Source: Enterobacter pseudoroggenkampii (lineage in GTDB: Bacteria > Pseudomonadota > Gammaproteobacteria > Enterobacterales > Enterobacteriaceae). Taken from it: a stretch of DNA of 64,000 nucleotides. Location: assembly GCF_026420145.1 (NCBI RefSeq), contig NZ_JAPMLV010000001.1, positions 806,001 to 870,000 of the forward strand, given 5' to 3'. Below the pieces are notes generated by a model. It was not told the DNA's origin. It was given only the letters and a program-made list of their open reading frames with translations, and ran no database searches. A program made the translations under genes and the position numbers. Numbering within the stretch: position 1 is the stretch's first letter; every line of letters begins with the position of its first letter. Of this stretch, positions 8,166 through 19,238 are shown piece after piece.

Positions 8166-8609
8166 TCAGGAGGGGAGTTTAGCCACGATCTCTTCAGGCG
8201 TCAGTTCGCGCCCATCGTCGGCGATAAGCGCCAGTTTGCGCAGGGGTTTGCGCTGTTCGGCATCGACCAGCACGGTGCCGCATTCGTTTTCCGCGAACAA
8301 AAATTCATTCCCCCACTGGGACAGGGCAACCAGCACGGTTTGCAGGGCACGCCCCTTTTCGGTCAGGACGTATTCCTGCCAGGCGCTGCCGTCGGATGCG
8401 GGTTGAAGCCGGAGGATGCCTTCATCAACCAGCAGCTTCAGCCGCGTGGTCAGCATGTTTTTCGCGATACCGAGGCTTTTCTGGAACTCGCCGAAGCGTT
8501 TAATCCCGCGCAGCGCGTCGCGAACAATCAGCAGCGACCACCAGTCGCCGATGATATCCAGCGAACGGGCGACGGGGCAGGTGCTCTCTTCAAGGCGGGT
8601 ACGTTTCAC
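8166..8609 (-). CDS. HxlR-family transcriptional regulator
   Basis: A 147-residue HxlR-type winged-helix protein. The N-terminal TCPVARSLDIIGDWWSLLIV and the RFGEFQKSLGIAKNMLTTRL helix-turn-helix are clear family features, and a single conserved cysteine sits in the TCPV motif. It is encoded upstream of the SDR at 7246 on the same strand. Operator-like GGTTT-N7-AAACY repeats flank both genes, so autoregulation plus control of the SDR is likely (inference). Confidence 0.85.
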   Translation of the reverse strand: MKRTRLEESTCPVARSLDIIGDWWSLLIVRDALRGIKRFGEFQKSLGIAKNMLTTRLKLLVDEGILRLQPASDGSAWQEYVLTEKGRALQTVLVALSQWGNEFLFAENECGTVLVDAEQRKPLRKLALIADDGRELTPEEIVAKLPS

Positions 8610-8631
8610 AGCGAATTCTCCAGTGGGGTAT

Positions 8632-8648
8632 GGTTTTATTATAAAACT
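8632..8648. promoter_or_regulatory. Operator-like repeat upstream of HxlR gene
   Basis: GGTTTTATTATAAAACT lies 23 bp upstream of the HxlR start codon and matches the two repeats in front of the downstream SDR gene (8073 and 8110). Probably an autoregulatory site. Confidence 0.55.
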
Positions 8649-8761
8649 AATCCGTACACACCGTAAGCACGTTAATCATCAGTTTGAGAAATGCTTCCCG
8701 GAAAATTGTGACGAATCTGTCACACTGAGCGCGATATTTTAAAACGAGTGAGGAATTAGGG

Positions 8762-10003
8762 ATGAGAAAAGCACTACTCGCGCTGGCAGTCGCCGGTTCC
8801 ATTTCAGCAACGTTTGGCGTGCAGGCGCAAGAGACGCCGGAAGGGTATCAGCTGGAGCAAGTTTTAATCATGAGCCGCCATAACCTGCGCGCGCCGCTCG
8901 CCAACAACGGCAGCGTGCTGGAGCAGTCCACGCCGAAGCAGTGGCCGGAGTGGGAGGTCCCGGGCGGTCAGCTCACCACCAAAGGGGGCGTGCTGGAAGT
9001 GTATATGGGCCATTACATGCGCGAGTGGCTGGCGCAGCAGGGGATGGTGAAGACGGGAGAATGTCCAGCGGCGGATAGCGTTTACGCTTATGCCAACAGC
9101 CTGCAGCGTACCGTCGCCACAGCGCAGTTCTTTATCACCGGCGCGTTCCCGGGCTGCGACGTTCCTGTGCACCATCAGGAAAAAATGGGCACCATGGATC
9201 CGACCTTCAATCCGGTGATTACCGATAACTCACCTGAATTCCGCGAAAAAGCGCTGGAGGCGATGGAGGCCGAGCGGCAGAAAATGCAGCTCGCAGACAG
9301 CTACAAGCTGCTGGAGCAGATGACGAACTACGCCGACTCGCCGTCGTGCAAAGAGAAAAAAGTCTGCTCGCTGGCGGATGCGAAAGATACCTTCAGCGCC
9401 GACTATGAAAAAGAGCCTGGCGTATCCGGGCCGCTGAAGGTGGGTAACTCGCTGGTGGATGCGTTCACGCTGCAGTATTACGAAGGCTTCCCGGCCGACC
9501 AGGTCGCCTGGGGTGAAATCAAAACCGACCAGCAGTGGCGCGTGCTGTCGAAGCTGAAGAACGGCTATCAGGATTCGCTGTTTACCTCCACCGAGGTGGC
9601 GCAAAACGTGGCGAAGCCGCTGGTGAAATATATCGATAAAACCCTGGTCACCGACCAGGCGAAAGCGCCGAAAATCACCCTGCTGGTGGGGCATGACTCG
9701 AACATTGCTTCCCTGCTCACCGCCCTGGATTTCAAACCGTATCAGCTGCACGACCAGCAGGAGCGCACCCCGATTGGCGGCAAAATTGTCTTCCAGCGCT
9801 GGCACGACAAAAATGCCAACCAGGAGCTGATGAAAATTGAGTATGTCTACCAGAGCTCAGAGCAGCTGCGTAACGCCAGCGTGCTGTCGCTGCAGTCTCC
9901 GGCACAGCGCGTGACGCTGGAGCTGAAGGGCTGCCCGGTAGATGCGAACGGCTTCTGTCCTGTCGACAAATTCAATGCGGTGATGAATAACGCGGCGAAA
10001 TAA
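8762..10003 (+). CDS. agp: Periplasmic glucose-1-phosphatase
   Basis: A 413-residue histidine acid phosphatase, the same length as Escherichia coli Agp. It hydrolyses glucose-1-phosphate in the periplasm and releases glucose for uptake. A signal peptide of about 22 residues ends at GVQAQ. The catalytic histidine lies in the modified family motif SRHNLRAP near residue 39, and the proton-donor motif VGHDSNIAS (HD) is near 311. Cysteines in the C-terminal part fit periplasmic disulfides. A short hairpin terminator follows and is shared with the convergent yccJ-wrbA unit. Confidence 0.95.
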   Translation: MRKALLALAVAGSISATFGVQAQETPEGYQLEQVLIMSRHNLRAPLANNGSVLEQSTPKQWPEWEVPGGQLTTKGGVLEVYMGHYMREWLAQQGMVKTGECPAADSVYAYANSLQRTVATAQFFITGAFPGCDVPVHHQEKMGTMDPTFNPVITDNSPEFREKALEAMEAERQKMQLADSYKLLEQMTNYADSPSCKEKKVCSLADAKDTFSADYEKEPGVSGPLKVGNSLVDAFTLQYYEGFPADQVAWGEIKTDQQWRVLSKLKNGYQDSLFTSTEVAQNVAKPLVKYIDKTLVTDQAKAPKITLLVGHDSNIASLLTALDFKPYQLHDQQERTPIGGKIVFQRWHDKNANQELMKIEYVYQSSEQLRNASVLSLQSPAQRVTLELKGCPVDANGFCPVDKFNAVMNNAAK

Positions 10004-10010
10004 AAGAGAA

Positions 10011-10032
10011 CCCCCCGCGTGATGGCGGGGGG
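10011..10032. terminator. Bidirectional hairpin terminator agp / yccJ
   Basis: A CCCCCCGC...GCGGGGGG stem with a short loop between the convergent agp and yccJ genes. Confidence 0.75.
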
Positions 10033-10038
10033 AAACGC

Positions 10039-10266
10039 TTAGACGTTTTTACGTTCGATGGTTTGCTCGCCCCAGAAGAGCGAGTCTTTGTCCGTTTTTT
10101 CGAAGGCGCGCACCAGCACCTCATCGTTACCTTCCTCCCAAATTTGCTCGGCCAGCTTTTCATCGTACTTCGCGACTTCAAAGATAGCTTCGGCAATCTC
10201 CGGAGAGGTGTTGCGTAAACTTGCCCATTCGCCCACGTGGTGAGCTTTGGATTCTTGAGTTGGCAT
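10039..10266 (-). CDS. yccJ: YccJ family protein
   Basis: A 75-residue small cytoplasmic protein matching YccJ, which in enterobacteria follows wrbA and is co-transcribed with it in the RpoS-controlled stress response. Its molecular function is unknown. It starts 20 bp after the wrbA stop and has a GGAGGACA-type ribosome-binding site. Confidence 0.9.
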   Translation of the reverse strand: MPTQESKAHHVGEWASLRNTSPEIAEAIFEVAKYDEKLAEQIWEEGNDEVLVRAFEKTDKDSLFWGEQTIERKNV

Positions 10267-10286
10267 GCTTGTCCTCCTGTTGGGTG

Positions 10287-11274
<988 letters not shown>

Positions 11275-11448
11275 ATGGCAAACCATCGTGGTGGTTCAGG
11301 TAATTTCGCAGAAGACCGTGAAAGAGCATCAGAAGCAGGCCGTAAAGGTGGCCAGCATAGCGGGGGCAACTTCAAGAATGACCCGCAACGCGCATCTGAA
11401 GCTGGCAAGAAAGGGGGTAAAAACAGCCACGGCAGCAGCAGTAAGTAA
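11275..11448 (+). CDS. Small con-10-type general stress protein (YmdF/YciG-like)
   Basis: A 57-residue, very hydrophilic, glycine- and lysine-rich protein made of two copies of the KGG motif (SEAGRKGGQHSGGNF and SEAGKKGGKNSHGSS). This is the hallmark of the con-10/stress-induced KGG family, to which YmdF and YciG belong. The ATG follows a TGGAGGT ribosome-binding site. Members are RpoS-controlled and linked to stationary-phase and acid or thermal resistance; biochemical function is unknown. A strong terminator follows at 11469. Confidence 0.9.
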   Translation: MANHRGGSGNFAEDRERASEAGRKGGQHSGGNFKNDPQRASEAGKKGGKNSHGSSSK

Positions 11449-11468
11449 CACGCCGGGTTGAACCCCTG

Positions 11469-11495
11469 CCGCCGGGATCTCCCGGCGGTTTTTTT
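11469..11495 (+). terminator. Rho-independent terminator
   Basis: CCGCCGGG-ATCT-CCCGGCGG followed by seven T, directly after the small stress gene. Confidence 0.9.
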
Positions 11496-11565
11496 ATTTC
11501 TGCAACATTGAACTGTAACCAAAGGCAACGCACACTACAGAATTGTTCTCACTTGCTGGTGCCGC

Positions 11566-12489
11566 ATGTCTGTCTCACGCTTTAAATTCTCCGTAAAACC
11601 GCAGGAAGCCATCCTCATTCTCATCACCATGTTCTGGGGCGGGACGTTTCTGGCCGTTCAGTACGCGGTGACCCTCAGCGATCCGTTCTTCTTCGTTGGC
11701 CTGCGCTTTGCGACGGCGGCGCTTGCCGTAGGGCTGATTTCGCTTAACACGCTGCGGGGTCTGACGCTCAAAGAGCTGAAGGCCGGCGTGGCCATTGGTG
11801 TCGCGATAGCGATGGGCTACAGCCTGCAGACGTGGGGATTGCAGACCATCTCCAGCAGCAAATCCGCGTTTATCACCGCGATGTACGTGCCGCTGGTGCC
11901 GCTACTGCAGTGGCTGTGCCTGGGGCGGCTGCCCGGTCTGATGTCGTGTATTGGGATCGTGCTGGCGTTTATCGGTCTGATTTTGCTGGCCGGGCCGGAA
12001 AACAACCTCCTGGCGCTGGGGCCGGGCGAGATCATCACCCTCGTCGGGGCGGTTGCGATTGCGGCGGAAATTATTCTGATCAGCGCCTGGGCGGGCAAGG
12101 TGGACGTCAAGCGGGTGACGGTAGTGCAGCTCGCCACCGCGTCGCTGGTGGCGTTTGCGACGATGGTTCCGGCTGGCGAGTCCATACCGCCGATGTCCAC
12201 CGGTCTGGTGGTGGTCGCACTGGGGCTGGGTATCTTCAGCGCCATTATCCAGGTCACCATGAACTGGGCGCAGCGCAGCGTATCGCCAACCCGCGCGACG
12301 GTGATTTATACCGGTGAACCGGTCTGGGCGGGCATTTTCGGGCGACTGGCCGGGGAACGTCTGCCGCTGCTGGCCCTGGTGGGGGCGGCATTTATTGTCG
12401 CCGGGGTGCTGGTGAGCGAGTTGAAGCTCAAACGGAAGAAAAACGCGCTGCCAGAAAATGACAGCGCGACGTTAAATCAGGAATCCTGA
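11566..12489 (+). CDS. EamA/DMT-family transporter
   Basis: A 307-residue inner-membrane protein with ten hydrophobic segments forming two EamA repeats (about residues 15-140 and 150-290), the layout of drug/metabolite superfamily exporters. FWGGTFLAVQYAV and ISSSKSAFITAMYVPLVPLL in the first half, and YTGEPVWAGIFG in the second, are typical family positions. The substrate is unknown. Its 3' end overlaps the convergent rutG stop by 13 bp. Confidence 0.85.
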   Translation: MSVSRFKFSVKPQEAILILITMFWGGTFLAVQYAVTLSDPFFFVGLRFATAALAVGLISLNTLRGLTLKELKAGVAIGVAIAMGYSLQTWGLQTISSSKSAFITAMYVPLVPLLQWLCLGRLPGLMSCIGIVLAFIGLILLAGPENNLLALGPGEIITLVGAVAIAAEIILISAWAGKVDVKRVTVVQLATASLVAFATMVPAGESIPPMSTGLVVVALGLGIFSAIIQVTMNWAQRSVSPTRATVIYTGEPVWAGIFGRLAGERLPLLALVGAAFIVAGVLVSELKLKRKKNALPENDSATLNQES

Positions 12490-13799
12490 TGCACGACGGC
12501 GCCCTGCGGCGCATCAGCCATCCGGCGGCTCAGCAGGGCGTTAAGCAGGATCGCGCCGAAGGTCGCCGTGCCAATCCCGCCGATCGTAAAGCCGCCCAGC
12601 GTCAGGGCAAAATCGCCCGCGCCCAGCACCAGCGTGACCGCCACCATAATCAGGTTGCCGTTCTGGCTGAGATCGACCCGGTGCTGCACCCAGATGCGCG
12701 CGCCGGCCACGGCGATCAGCCCAAACACCACGATTGAGGCCCCGCCGATCACTGGTGACGGAATGGTGTGGATCAGCGCGCCGAACTTCGGTGAGAAGCC
12801 GAGCAGCATCGCCATTACCGCCGCCGCCACGAAGACCAGCGTCGAGTAAACTTTGGTCACCGCCATCACGCCGATATTCTCGGCATAGGTGGTGACGCCG
12901 CTGCCGCCCACGGAACCAGAGAGCATGGTTGCCAGCCCGTCGCCGACGAACGCGCGGCCCATGTATGGATCCATGCTGCGCCCGGTCATTCCCGCGACCG
13001 CCTTCAGGTGACCTAAGTTCTCTGCCACCAGGATCACCGCCACCGGTGCGATAAGCATCATCGCTTGGGTGTTAAAGGTGGGCGAGGTCACTTTCGGCAG
13101 GCCGAACCAGGCGGCCTGATGCAGCAGGGTAAAATCCACCGGCTTGCCGAGACCAAAAACGTTCGCCAGCAGGGCATACACCAGACAGGCAACAATCAGC
13201 CCGACCAGAATCAGCAGCCGCTGGATCATGCCTCGCGTGAACACCGCCACCAGGCCGATACACAGCACGGTGATCACCGCCATCCAGCTTTCAAACGGCG
13301 AGACGGAGACGCTCCTGACCGCAATCGGGGCGAGGTTCAGGCCAATCGCCATCACCACGGCGCCCGTTACGACCGGGGGCATCATGCGCTCGATCCAGCG
13401 CGTGCCGATCTTCATCACCACCAGACCAATCAGGGTATACACCAGACCGCAGGCGATGATGCCGCCGAGGGCCACGCTCAGGTTGGGGTTGATCCCCTGG
13501 CCGTTAAACCCGGTGGTGGCGATAACCACGCCGACAAAGGCGGCGCTGGATCCCAGATAGCTGGGCACGCGCCCGCCGGTGACAAAAAAGAACAGCAGGG
13601 TGCCGATACCCGACATCAGAATAGAGAGGTTGGGATCGAGCCCCATCAGCATCGGCATCAGCACCGTGGCGCCAAACATCGCAACCGCGTGCTGGACGCC
13701 CATCACCATCGTCTGCCCGAGCGGGAGGCGTTCATCCGGCGCGACCACGCCTGCTTCTGTGGAGGTCGATTTCAACTGCCAGTGGGGAAATCCGAACAT
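12477..13799 (-). CDS. rutG: Pyrimidine permease RutG
   Basis: A 440-residue NCS2-family uracil/xanthine-type symporter with about 14 hydrophobic segments. The conserved VAENLGHLKAVAGMTGR stretch (near residue 255) and GLATMLSGSVGGSGVTTYAENIGVMAVTKV (given as separate short motifs in the family) place it with uracil permeases. It is the last gene of the rut operon and supplies uracil or thymine for the Rut pathway. It starts 21 bp after rutF. Confidence 0.93.
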   Translation of the reverse strand: MFGFPHWQLKSTSTEAGVVAPDERLPLGQTMVMGVQHAVAMFGATVLMPMLMGLDPNLSILMSGIGTLLFFFVTGGRVPSYLGSSAAFVGVVIATTGFNGQGINPNLSVALGGIIACGLVYTLIGLVVMKIGTRWIERMMPPVVTGAVVMAIGLNLAPIAVRSVSVSPFESWMAVITVLCIGLVAVFTRGMIQRLLILVGLIVACLVYALLANVFGLGKPVDFTLLHQAAWFGLPKVTSPTFNTQAMMLIAPVAVILVAENLGHLKAVAGMTGRSMDPYMGRAFVGDGLATMLSGSVGGSGVTTYAENIGVMAVTKVYSTLVFVAAAVMAMLLGFSPKFGALIHTIPSPVIGGASIVVFGLIAVAGARIWVQHRVDLSQNGNLIMVAVTLVLGAGDFALTLGGFTIGGIGTATFGAILLNALLSRRMADAPQGAVVHQDS

Positions 13800-13820
13800 G
13801 GTCTGTCTCCTTAAAGCGGG

Positions 13821-14318
13821 TTAACAGGCGGGGCGCATAAGCGCGTGGTAGCCGCGGTCAAACCACACCAGCCCTTGCGGCGCGGGGTGGCGAATAATCG
13901 AAACAATGTCGCAAAACAGAATGTCATGGGTACCGACGCTCACCACCTGGCTGATGCGGCAGTCAAACGAGGCCAGCGCATCCTCCAGGCGCGGGCAGCC
14001 GGTGTCGCCCGTCTGCCAGCGGGCGGCGGCGAAGCGTTCTTTCATCGGCGTTTTGCCGCCAAACAGGTTTGAGAGCGGCTCCTGCCCGGCGCTCAGGGTA
14101 TTCACGCACAGCGTGCGGTTTTCGCTGAACGTCGCCCAGACGGACGCGCCGCGGTTCAGGCACACCAGCAGGGTGGGCGGGGAATCCGTGACGCTGCACA
14201 CCGCGCTGGCGGTGAAGCCTGCCATCCCCGCGGGACCGTCGGTGGTGATGATATTCACCGCCGCGCCGACGCAGGCCATGGCGTCGCGAAAGGTTTGTTT
14301 ATCCGGTGTCGTCATCAT
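13821..14318 (-). CDS. rutF: FMN reductase RutF (NADH-dependent)
   Basis: A 165-residue flavin reductase-like (split-barrel) protein that regenerates FMNH2 for the RutA oxygenase. The family motifs are visible as [19 protein letters not shown] near residue 23 and [11 protein letters not shown] near 85. Two adjacent ATG codons (14318 and 14315) are possible starts. Spacing to rutE is 6 bp and to rutG 21 bp, consistent with one operon. Confidence 0.93.
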   Translation of the reverse strand: MMTTPDKQTFRDAMACVGAAVNIITTDGPAGMAGFTASAVCSVTDSPPTLLVCLNRGASVWATFSENRTLCVNTLSAGQEPLSNLFGGKTPMKERFAAARWQTGDTGCPRLEDALASFDCRISQVVSVGTHDILFCDIVSIIRHPAPQGLVWFDRGYHALMRPAC

Positions 14319-14324
14319 CGCTCC

Positions 14325-14915
14325 TTACGCCAGCCCGCAGGCATCGTCGAAGGTCAGGCGCGGCAGGCGGCCGTAAAGTTTGCCCGGGTCGCCGTAGCCA
14401 ATGTTGATCAGCAGATTGCTTTTAAGCGTCGTGCCGGTGAAAAAGGCCTCGTCGACCTTTTGTCGGTCAAAGCCCGACATCGGGCCGGTATCCAGCCCCA
14501 GCGCGCGACAGGCGAAAATCAGGTAGGCGGCCTGCAGCGAGCTGCTGCGAAAAGCCGTCTCTTCCGCCAGCGCGGGGCTTGCGGTAAACCAGCTTCTGGC
14601 ATCGCCGTGCGGGAACAGTTCAGGCAGGCGCTCGTAGAATTCACTGTCCCAGGCGACAATCGCCGTGACCGGAGCGGTGAGCGTTTTCTCCAGGTTGCCG
14701 CTGGAGAGCGCCGGGCGCAGCTTCTCTTTTCCCTCCGCGCTTCGCACAAACACAATGCGCGCCGGGGAGCAGTTGGCGGAGGTTGGCCCCCATTTCATCA
14801 GGTCGTAGATTTCGCGCAGCGTCTCGTCGCTGACGGCAATATCCTGCCAGCCGTTATGGGTGCGGGCGCCGGTGAACAGCGTTTCCAGCGCGGTGGAATT
14901 AATGGCTTCGCTCAT
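14325..14915 (-). CDS. rutE: Malonic semialdehyde reductase RutE
   Basis: A 196-residue nitroreductase-fold flavoprotein that reduces malonic semialdehyde to 3-hydroxypropionate, the last step of uracil nitrogen release. [13 protein letters not shown] near residue 41, the nitroreductase FMN-binding signature, and [11 protein letters not shown] near 138 are conserved. It lies between rutD (9 bp) and rutF (6 bp). Confidence 0.93.
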   Translation of the reverse strand: MSEAINSTALETLFTGARTHNGWQDIAVSDETLREIYDLMKWGPTSANCSPARIVFVRSAEGKEKLRPALSSGNLEKTLTAPVTAIVAWDSEFYERLPELFPHGDARSWFTASPALAEETAFRSSSLQAAYLIFACRALGLDTGPMSGFDRQKVDEAFFTGTTLKSNLLINIGYGDPGKLYGRLPRLTFDDACGLA

Positions 14916-14924
14916 TACAGCTCC

Positions 14925-15725
14925 TTATAAAGCGTGTTCATGACTGTGCAGCAGGCTGGCCAGCCCGTTCAGCAGCAGGGTGTTAAAGGTGTCCGGCTCG
15001 GTGACGTTGCAGGCATGTCCGCCCTGGCGCATCACCGCGCTGTGGCTGTGCGGGATCGCTGCCTGCAGCTCAGACGAGCAGACAGAGGGCACCAGCATGT
15101 CGTCGGCGGAACAGATGATCTGGACCGGGCAGCGGATGCGTGCGGCGTGGCGGCTGAAGTCGGCCTTTTTCAGGGCGCTGAGCCGGTGCAGCAGGTTGGC
15201 TTTGCCCTGGAAATGTGCCAGCGCCAGGGCCTCTTCGGCCTCCAGGCGGGGGGCGCGGGCGGCCATCCAGTCTGCCGGGTAGAGAAACAGCGGCTGCGCC
15301 TCAACCCACGCCTGCGGGCCGCCGTAATGCAGCAGGCGCTCGCGGATCTGAAAGCAGCGGCGGGTGTGGGCGTTGAGGGTCAGCCAGCCGTTGACGCACA
15401 CCAGCGCGGTGAGGGCGTCGGGCCTGTCGAGGGCCAGCTGCAGGCCGACCAGCCCCCCCAGCGCGTGGCCGACGATGCTGTAGCGCGCGATCCCGGCCTC
15501 AGCCAGCGCCTGGGCCAGTTCGTCCGCCATCTGTGCCAGGCTGTAGCCTTCCGGCAGGGCGTCGGGGTTATTGCCCGTTCCCCGCTGGTCATAGCACACC
15601 ACCTGATACTCCGGTTCCAGCGCGGCCAGCTGGGGCAGCCAGTAGCTGCCGCTGCCGCCGAGACCGGCTATAAGGACCACCACGGGCGCACCCTCATACG
15701 GGGGCGGTGAGACGGAGAGTTTCAT
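14925..15725 (-). CDS. rutD: Putative aminoacrylate hydrolase RutD
   Basis: A 266-residue alpha/beta-hydrolase. The nucleophile elbow is VGHALGG (near residue 87), where an alanine stands in the usual serine position, as is common in RutD. The acid is in CSADDMLVP and a C-terminal histidine in RQGGHACNV. It accelerates hydrolysis of aminoacrylate to malonic semialdehyde in the Rut pathway. The start at 15725 ([10 protein letters not shown]) is preferred over an ATG 27 bp upstream that would overlap rutC. Confidence 0.92.
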   Translation of the reverse strand: MKLSVSPPPYEGAPVVVLIAGLGGSGSYWLPQLAALEPEYQVVCYDQRGTGNNPDALPEGYSLAQMADELAQALAEAGIARYSIVGHALGGLVGLQLALDRPDALTALVCVNGWLTLNAHTRRCFQIRERLLHYGGPQAWVEAQPLFLYPADWMAARAPRLEAEEALALAHFQGKANLLHRLSALKKADFSRHAARIRCPVQIICSADDMLVPSVCSSELQAAIPHSHSAVMRQGGHACNVTEPDTFNTLLLNGLASLLHSHEHAL

Positions 15726-15732
15726 GGCCGCC

Positions 15733-16119
15733 TCACTTCGCAATGTGCGCAACGGTGGCGATTTCCACCAGCGCGTCCGGCTTCACCAGCCCGCACTGAA
15801 TGCAGAAACGGGCCGGCTTATCGCCGGGGAAGAACTCCGCGTAGATTTCATTAATCGCGGCGTAGTTTTTCCAGTCGGTGATAAAGATGCTGTTGAAGGT
15901 CACATCCTCCATCGTGCCACCCGCCGTTTCGATCACGGTTTTGATCGTCTCCAGCACGTGGCGGGTTTGCGCCTTTGGGTCGTTGATAAACACCACGTTG
16001 TTGTCTTTATCAAACGGCAGCGTGCCGGAGACATACACCACGCCGTCGGCAAGGGTGCCGGGGACAAACGGGGCGATGGGCGTGCTGGTGCCCGGCGGGA
16101 TAATTACGGATTTCGGCAT
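15733..16119 (-). CDS. rutC: Aminoacrylate peracid reductase / deaminase RutC
   Basis: A 128-residue Rid (YjgF/UK114) family trimeric enzyme. The conserved arginine is in [13 protein letters not shown] near the C-terminus, and the family motif [13 protein letters not shown] lies near residue 28. It acts after RutB; recent work treats it as a 3-aminoacrylate deaminase. It starts 11 bp after rutB and ends 7 bp before rutD. Confidence 0.93.
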   Translation of the reverse strand: MPKSVIIPPGTSTPIAPFVPGTLADGVVYVSGTLPFDKDNNVVFINDPKAQTRHVLETIKTVIETAGGTMEDVTFNSIFITDWKNYAAINEIYAEFFPGDKPARFCIQCGLVKPDALVEIATVAHIAK

Positions 16120-16130
16120 CGTGTGTCTCC

Positions 16131-17914
<1,784 letters not shown>

Positions 17915-18033
17915 GAACCTCTCTTCATTACGTCGCAGGTGTAACGGTGTTTTTGCAAAGGCAGTGCCAGTTTTGAAAATGGCTGTGTTATTAATGTGTT
18001 AATCAGAAGTTGGTGGATTGATGTGGCTAAATG

Positions 18034-18049
18034 TGGACTAACTGGTCAA
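18034..18049. promoter_or_regulatory. RutR operator
   Basis: TGGACTAACTGGTCAA matches the RutR consensus TTGACCAnnTGGTCAA in 13 of its 14 defined positions by eye, with the right half perfect. It lies in the intergenic region between the divergent rutA and rutR genes, where RutR represses the rut operon until uracil or thymine is bound. Confidence 0.8.
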
Positions 18050-18156
18050 AAACATTGCACAGAAAACAGGCATTCATGCGCGATCGGGGTGCAGGATGTC
18101 GTGACGAGACGGGGGTTTTGCTATGCTGAGGGCAACGCAGAATAAGGAGAGCGGGA

Positions 18157-18795
18157 ATGGCACAAGGCGCAGTGAAAACACCAGGTAAACGTTCGCAGGC
18201 GGTGAGCGCTAAGAAACAGGCGATCCTCAGCGCGGCGCTGGAGACCTTTTCGCAGTTTGGTATTCACGGCACGCGCCTGGAGCAGGTGGCGGAGCAGTCC
18301 GGGGTATCCAAAACCAATCTGCTCTACTACTACCCGTCGAAAGAGGCGCTGTATGTCGCGGTGATGCAGCAGATCCTCGATATCTGGCTGGCGCCGCTGA
18401 AAGCGTTCCGCGAAGAACTGGCCCCGCTGGTGGCGATCAAAGAGTACATTCGCCTGAAGCTGGAGGTGTCACGCGATTACCCGCAGGCATCACGGCTGTT
18501 TTGTCTTGATATGCTGCAGGGGGCGCCGCTGTTGCAGGCGGAATTAACCGGAGATTTAAAACAGCTGGTGGACGATAAGTCGGCCATTATCGCCGGATGG
18601 GTGGCCAGCGGAAAACTGGCCCCGGTCGATCCGCATCATCTGATCTTTATGATTTGGGCCTCAACCCAGCATTACGCTGACTTTGCGGCCCAGGTTGAGG
18701 CGGTGACCGGAAAAACGCTGCAGGACGAGGCGTTTTTCCACAGCACCCTGGAGAACGTGCAGCGGATGATTATTGAAGGGATCCGCTTGCGTTAG
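18157..18795 (+). CDS. rutR: TetR-family regulator RutR
   Basis: A 212-residue TetR-type repressor. The helix-turn-helix is at about residues 40-60 (RLEQVAEQSGVSKTNLLYYY), followed by a C-terminal ligand domain with the RutR-type stretch LFCLDMLQGAPLLQ. RutR represses the rut operon and, in E. coli, regulates carAB and other nitrogen genes; uracil and thymine are its ligands. It is divergent from rutA with an operator between them. The GGAGAGCGGGA region provides the ribosome-binding site. Confidence 0.95.
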   Translation: MAQGAVKTPGKRSQAVSAKKQAILSAALETFSQFGIHGTRLEQVAEQSGVSKTNLLYYYPSKEALYVAVMQQILDIWLAPLKAFREELAPLVAIKEYIRLKLEVSRDYPQASRLFCLDMLQGAPLLQAELTGDLKQLVDDKSAIIAGWVASGKLAPVDPHHLIFMIWASTQHYADFAAQVEAVTGKTLQDEAFFHSTLENVQRMIIEGIRLR

Positions 18796-19187
18796 TTCCC
18801 CGGTGGGAGAGGGCAGCTTAAGTCGCCCTCTTCACACTGCATCAGCGAGGCCAGAAACGCTTCGCGCTCCACGGTTTTTTCCGCCAGGCACTGATTCACG
18901 ATCATCGGCTGAACGCTTCCCCCTTCCGTCCCCGAACCGATAAACGCGCAGTCCGCGTCGCGCAGGGCAATCCACGCCTGCTGCGCCTTTTTCAGCAGCT
19001 CGCGCTGGGGGGCAGCCGCACGCTTGATGGCGGCCTGATAGGTCTGGTTGAGCTTTTTATCGGCAGCCTGGTACTGCTGCGCGCTACAGGTATTCAGCTC
19101 AAGCTGGGTGGTCGCTTTGTCGCACTCGTCGGCCAGCGCGCTGGCGCTTAGCAGCAGTGCTGCGCCTGCGATAAGAAATCGTTTCAT
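18792..19187 (-). CDS. Secreted LprI-like (DUF1311) protein
   Basis: A 131-residue exported protein with a signal peptide of about 19 residues ending ASALA. It has one DUF1311/lysozyme-inhibitor LprI-like domain: LELNTCSAQQYQAADKKLNQ and AQQAWIALRDADCAF are the two conserved helices with paired cysteines. Homologues inhibit lysozyme in some bacteria; here the role is unproven. Its stop overlaps the convergent rutR stop by four bases. A terminator for the upstream putA gene lies at 19205. Confidence 0.8.
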   Translation of the reverse strand: MKRFLIAGAALLLSASALADECDKATTQLELNTCSAQQYQAADKKLNQTYQAAIKRAAAPQRELLKKAQQAWIALRDADCAFIGSGTEGGSVQPMIVNQCLAEKTVEREAFLASLMQCEEGDLSCPLPPGN

Positions 19188-19204
19188 ACACTCCCCAATA
19201 AAAT

Positions 19205-19230
19205 AAGGCTCCGTCTCCGGAGCCTTATTA
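19205..19230 (-). terminator. Rho-independent terminator of putA
   Basis: AAGGCTCCG-GAGA-CGGAGCCTTATTTTATT on the minus strand, directly downstream of putA. Confidence 0.85.
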
Positions 19231-19238
19231 GCACAGCG

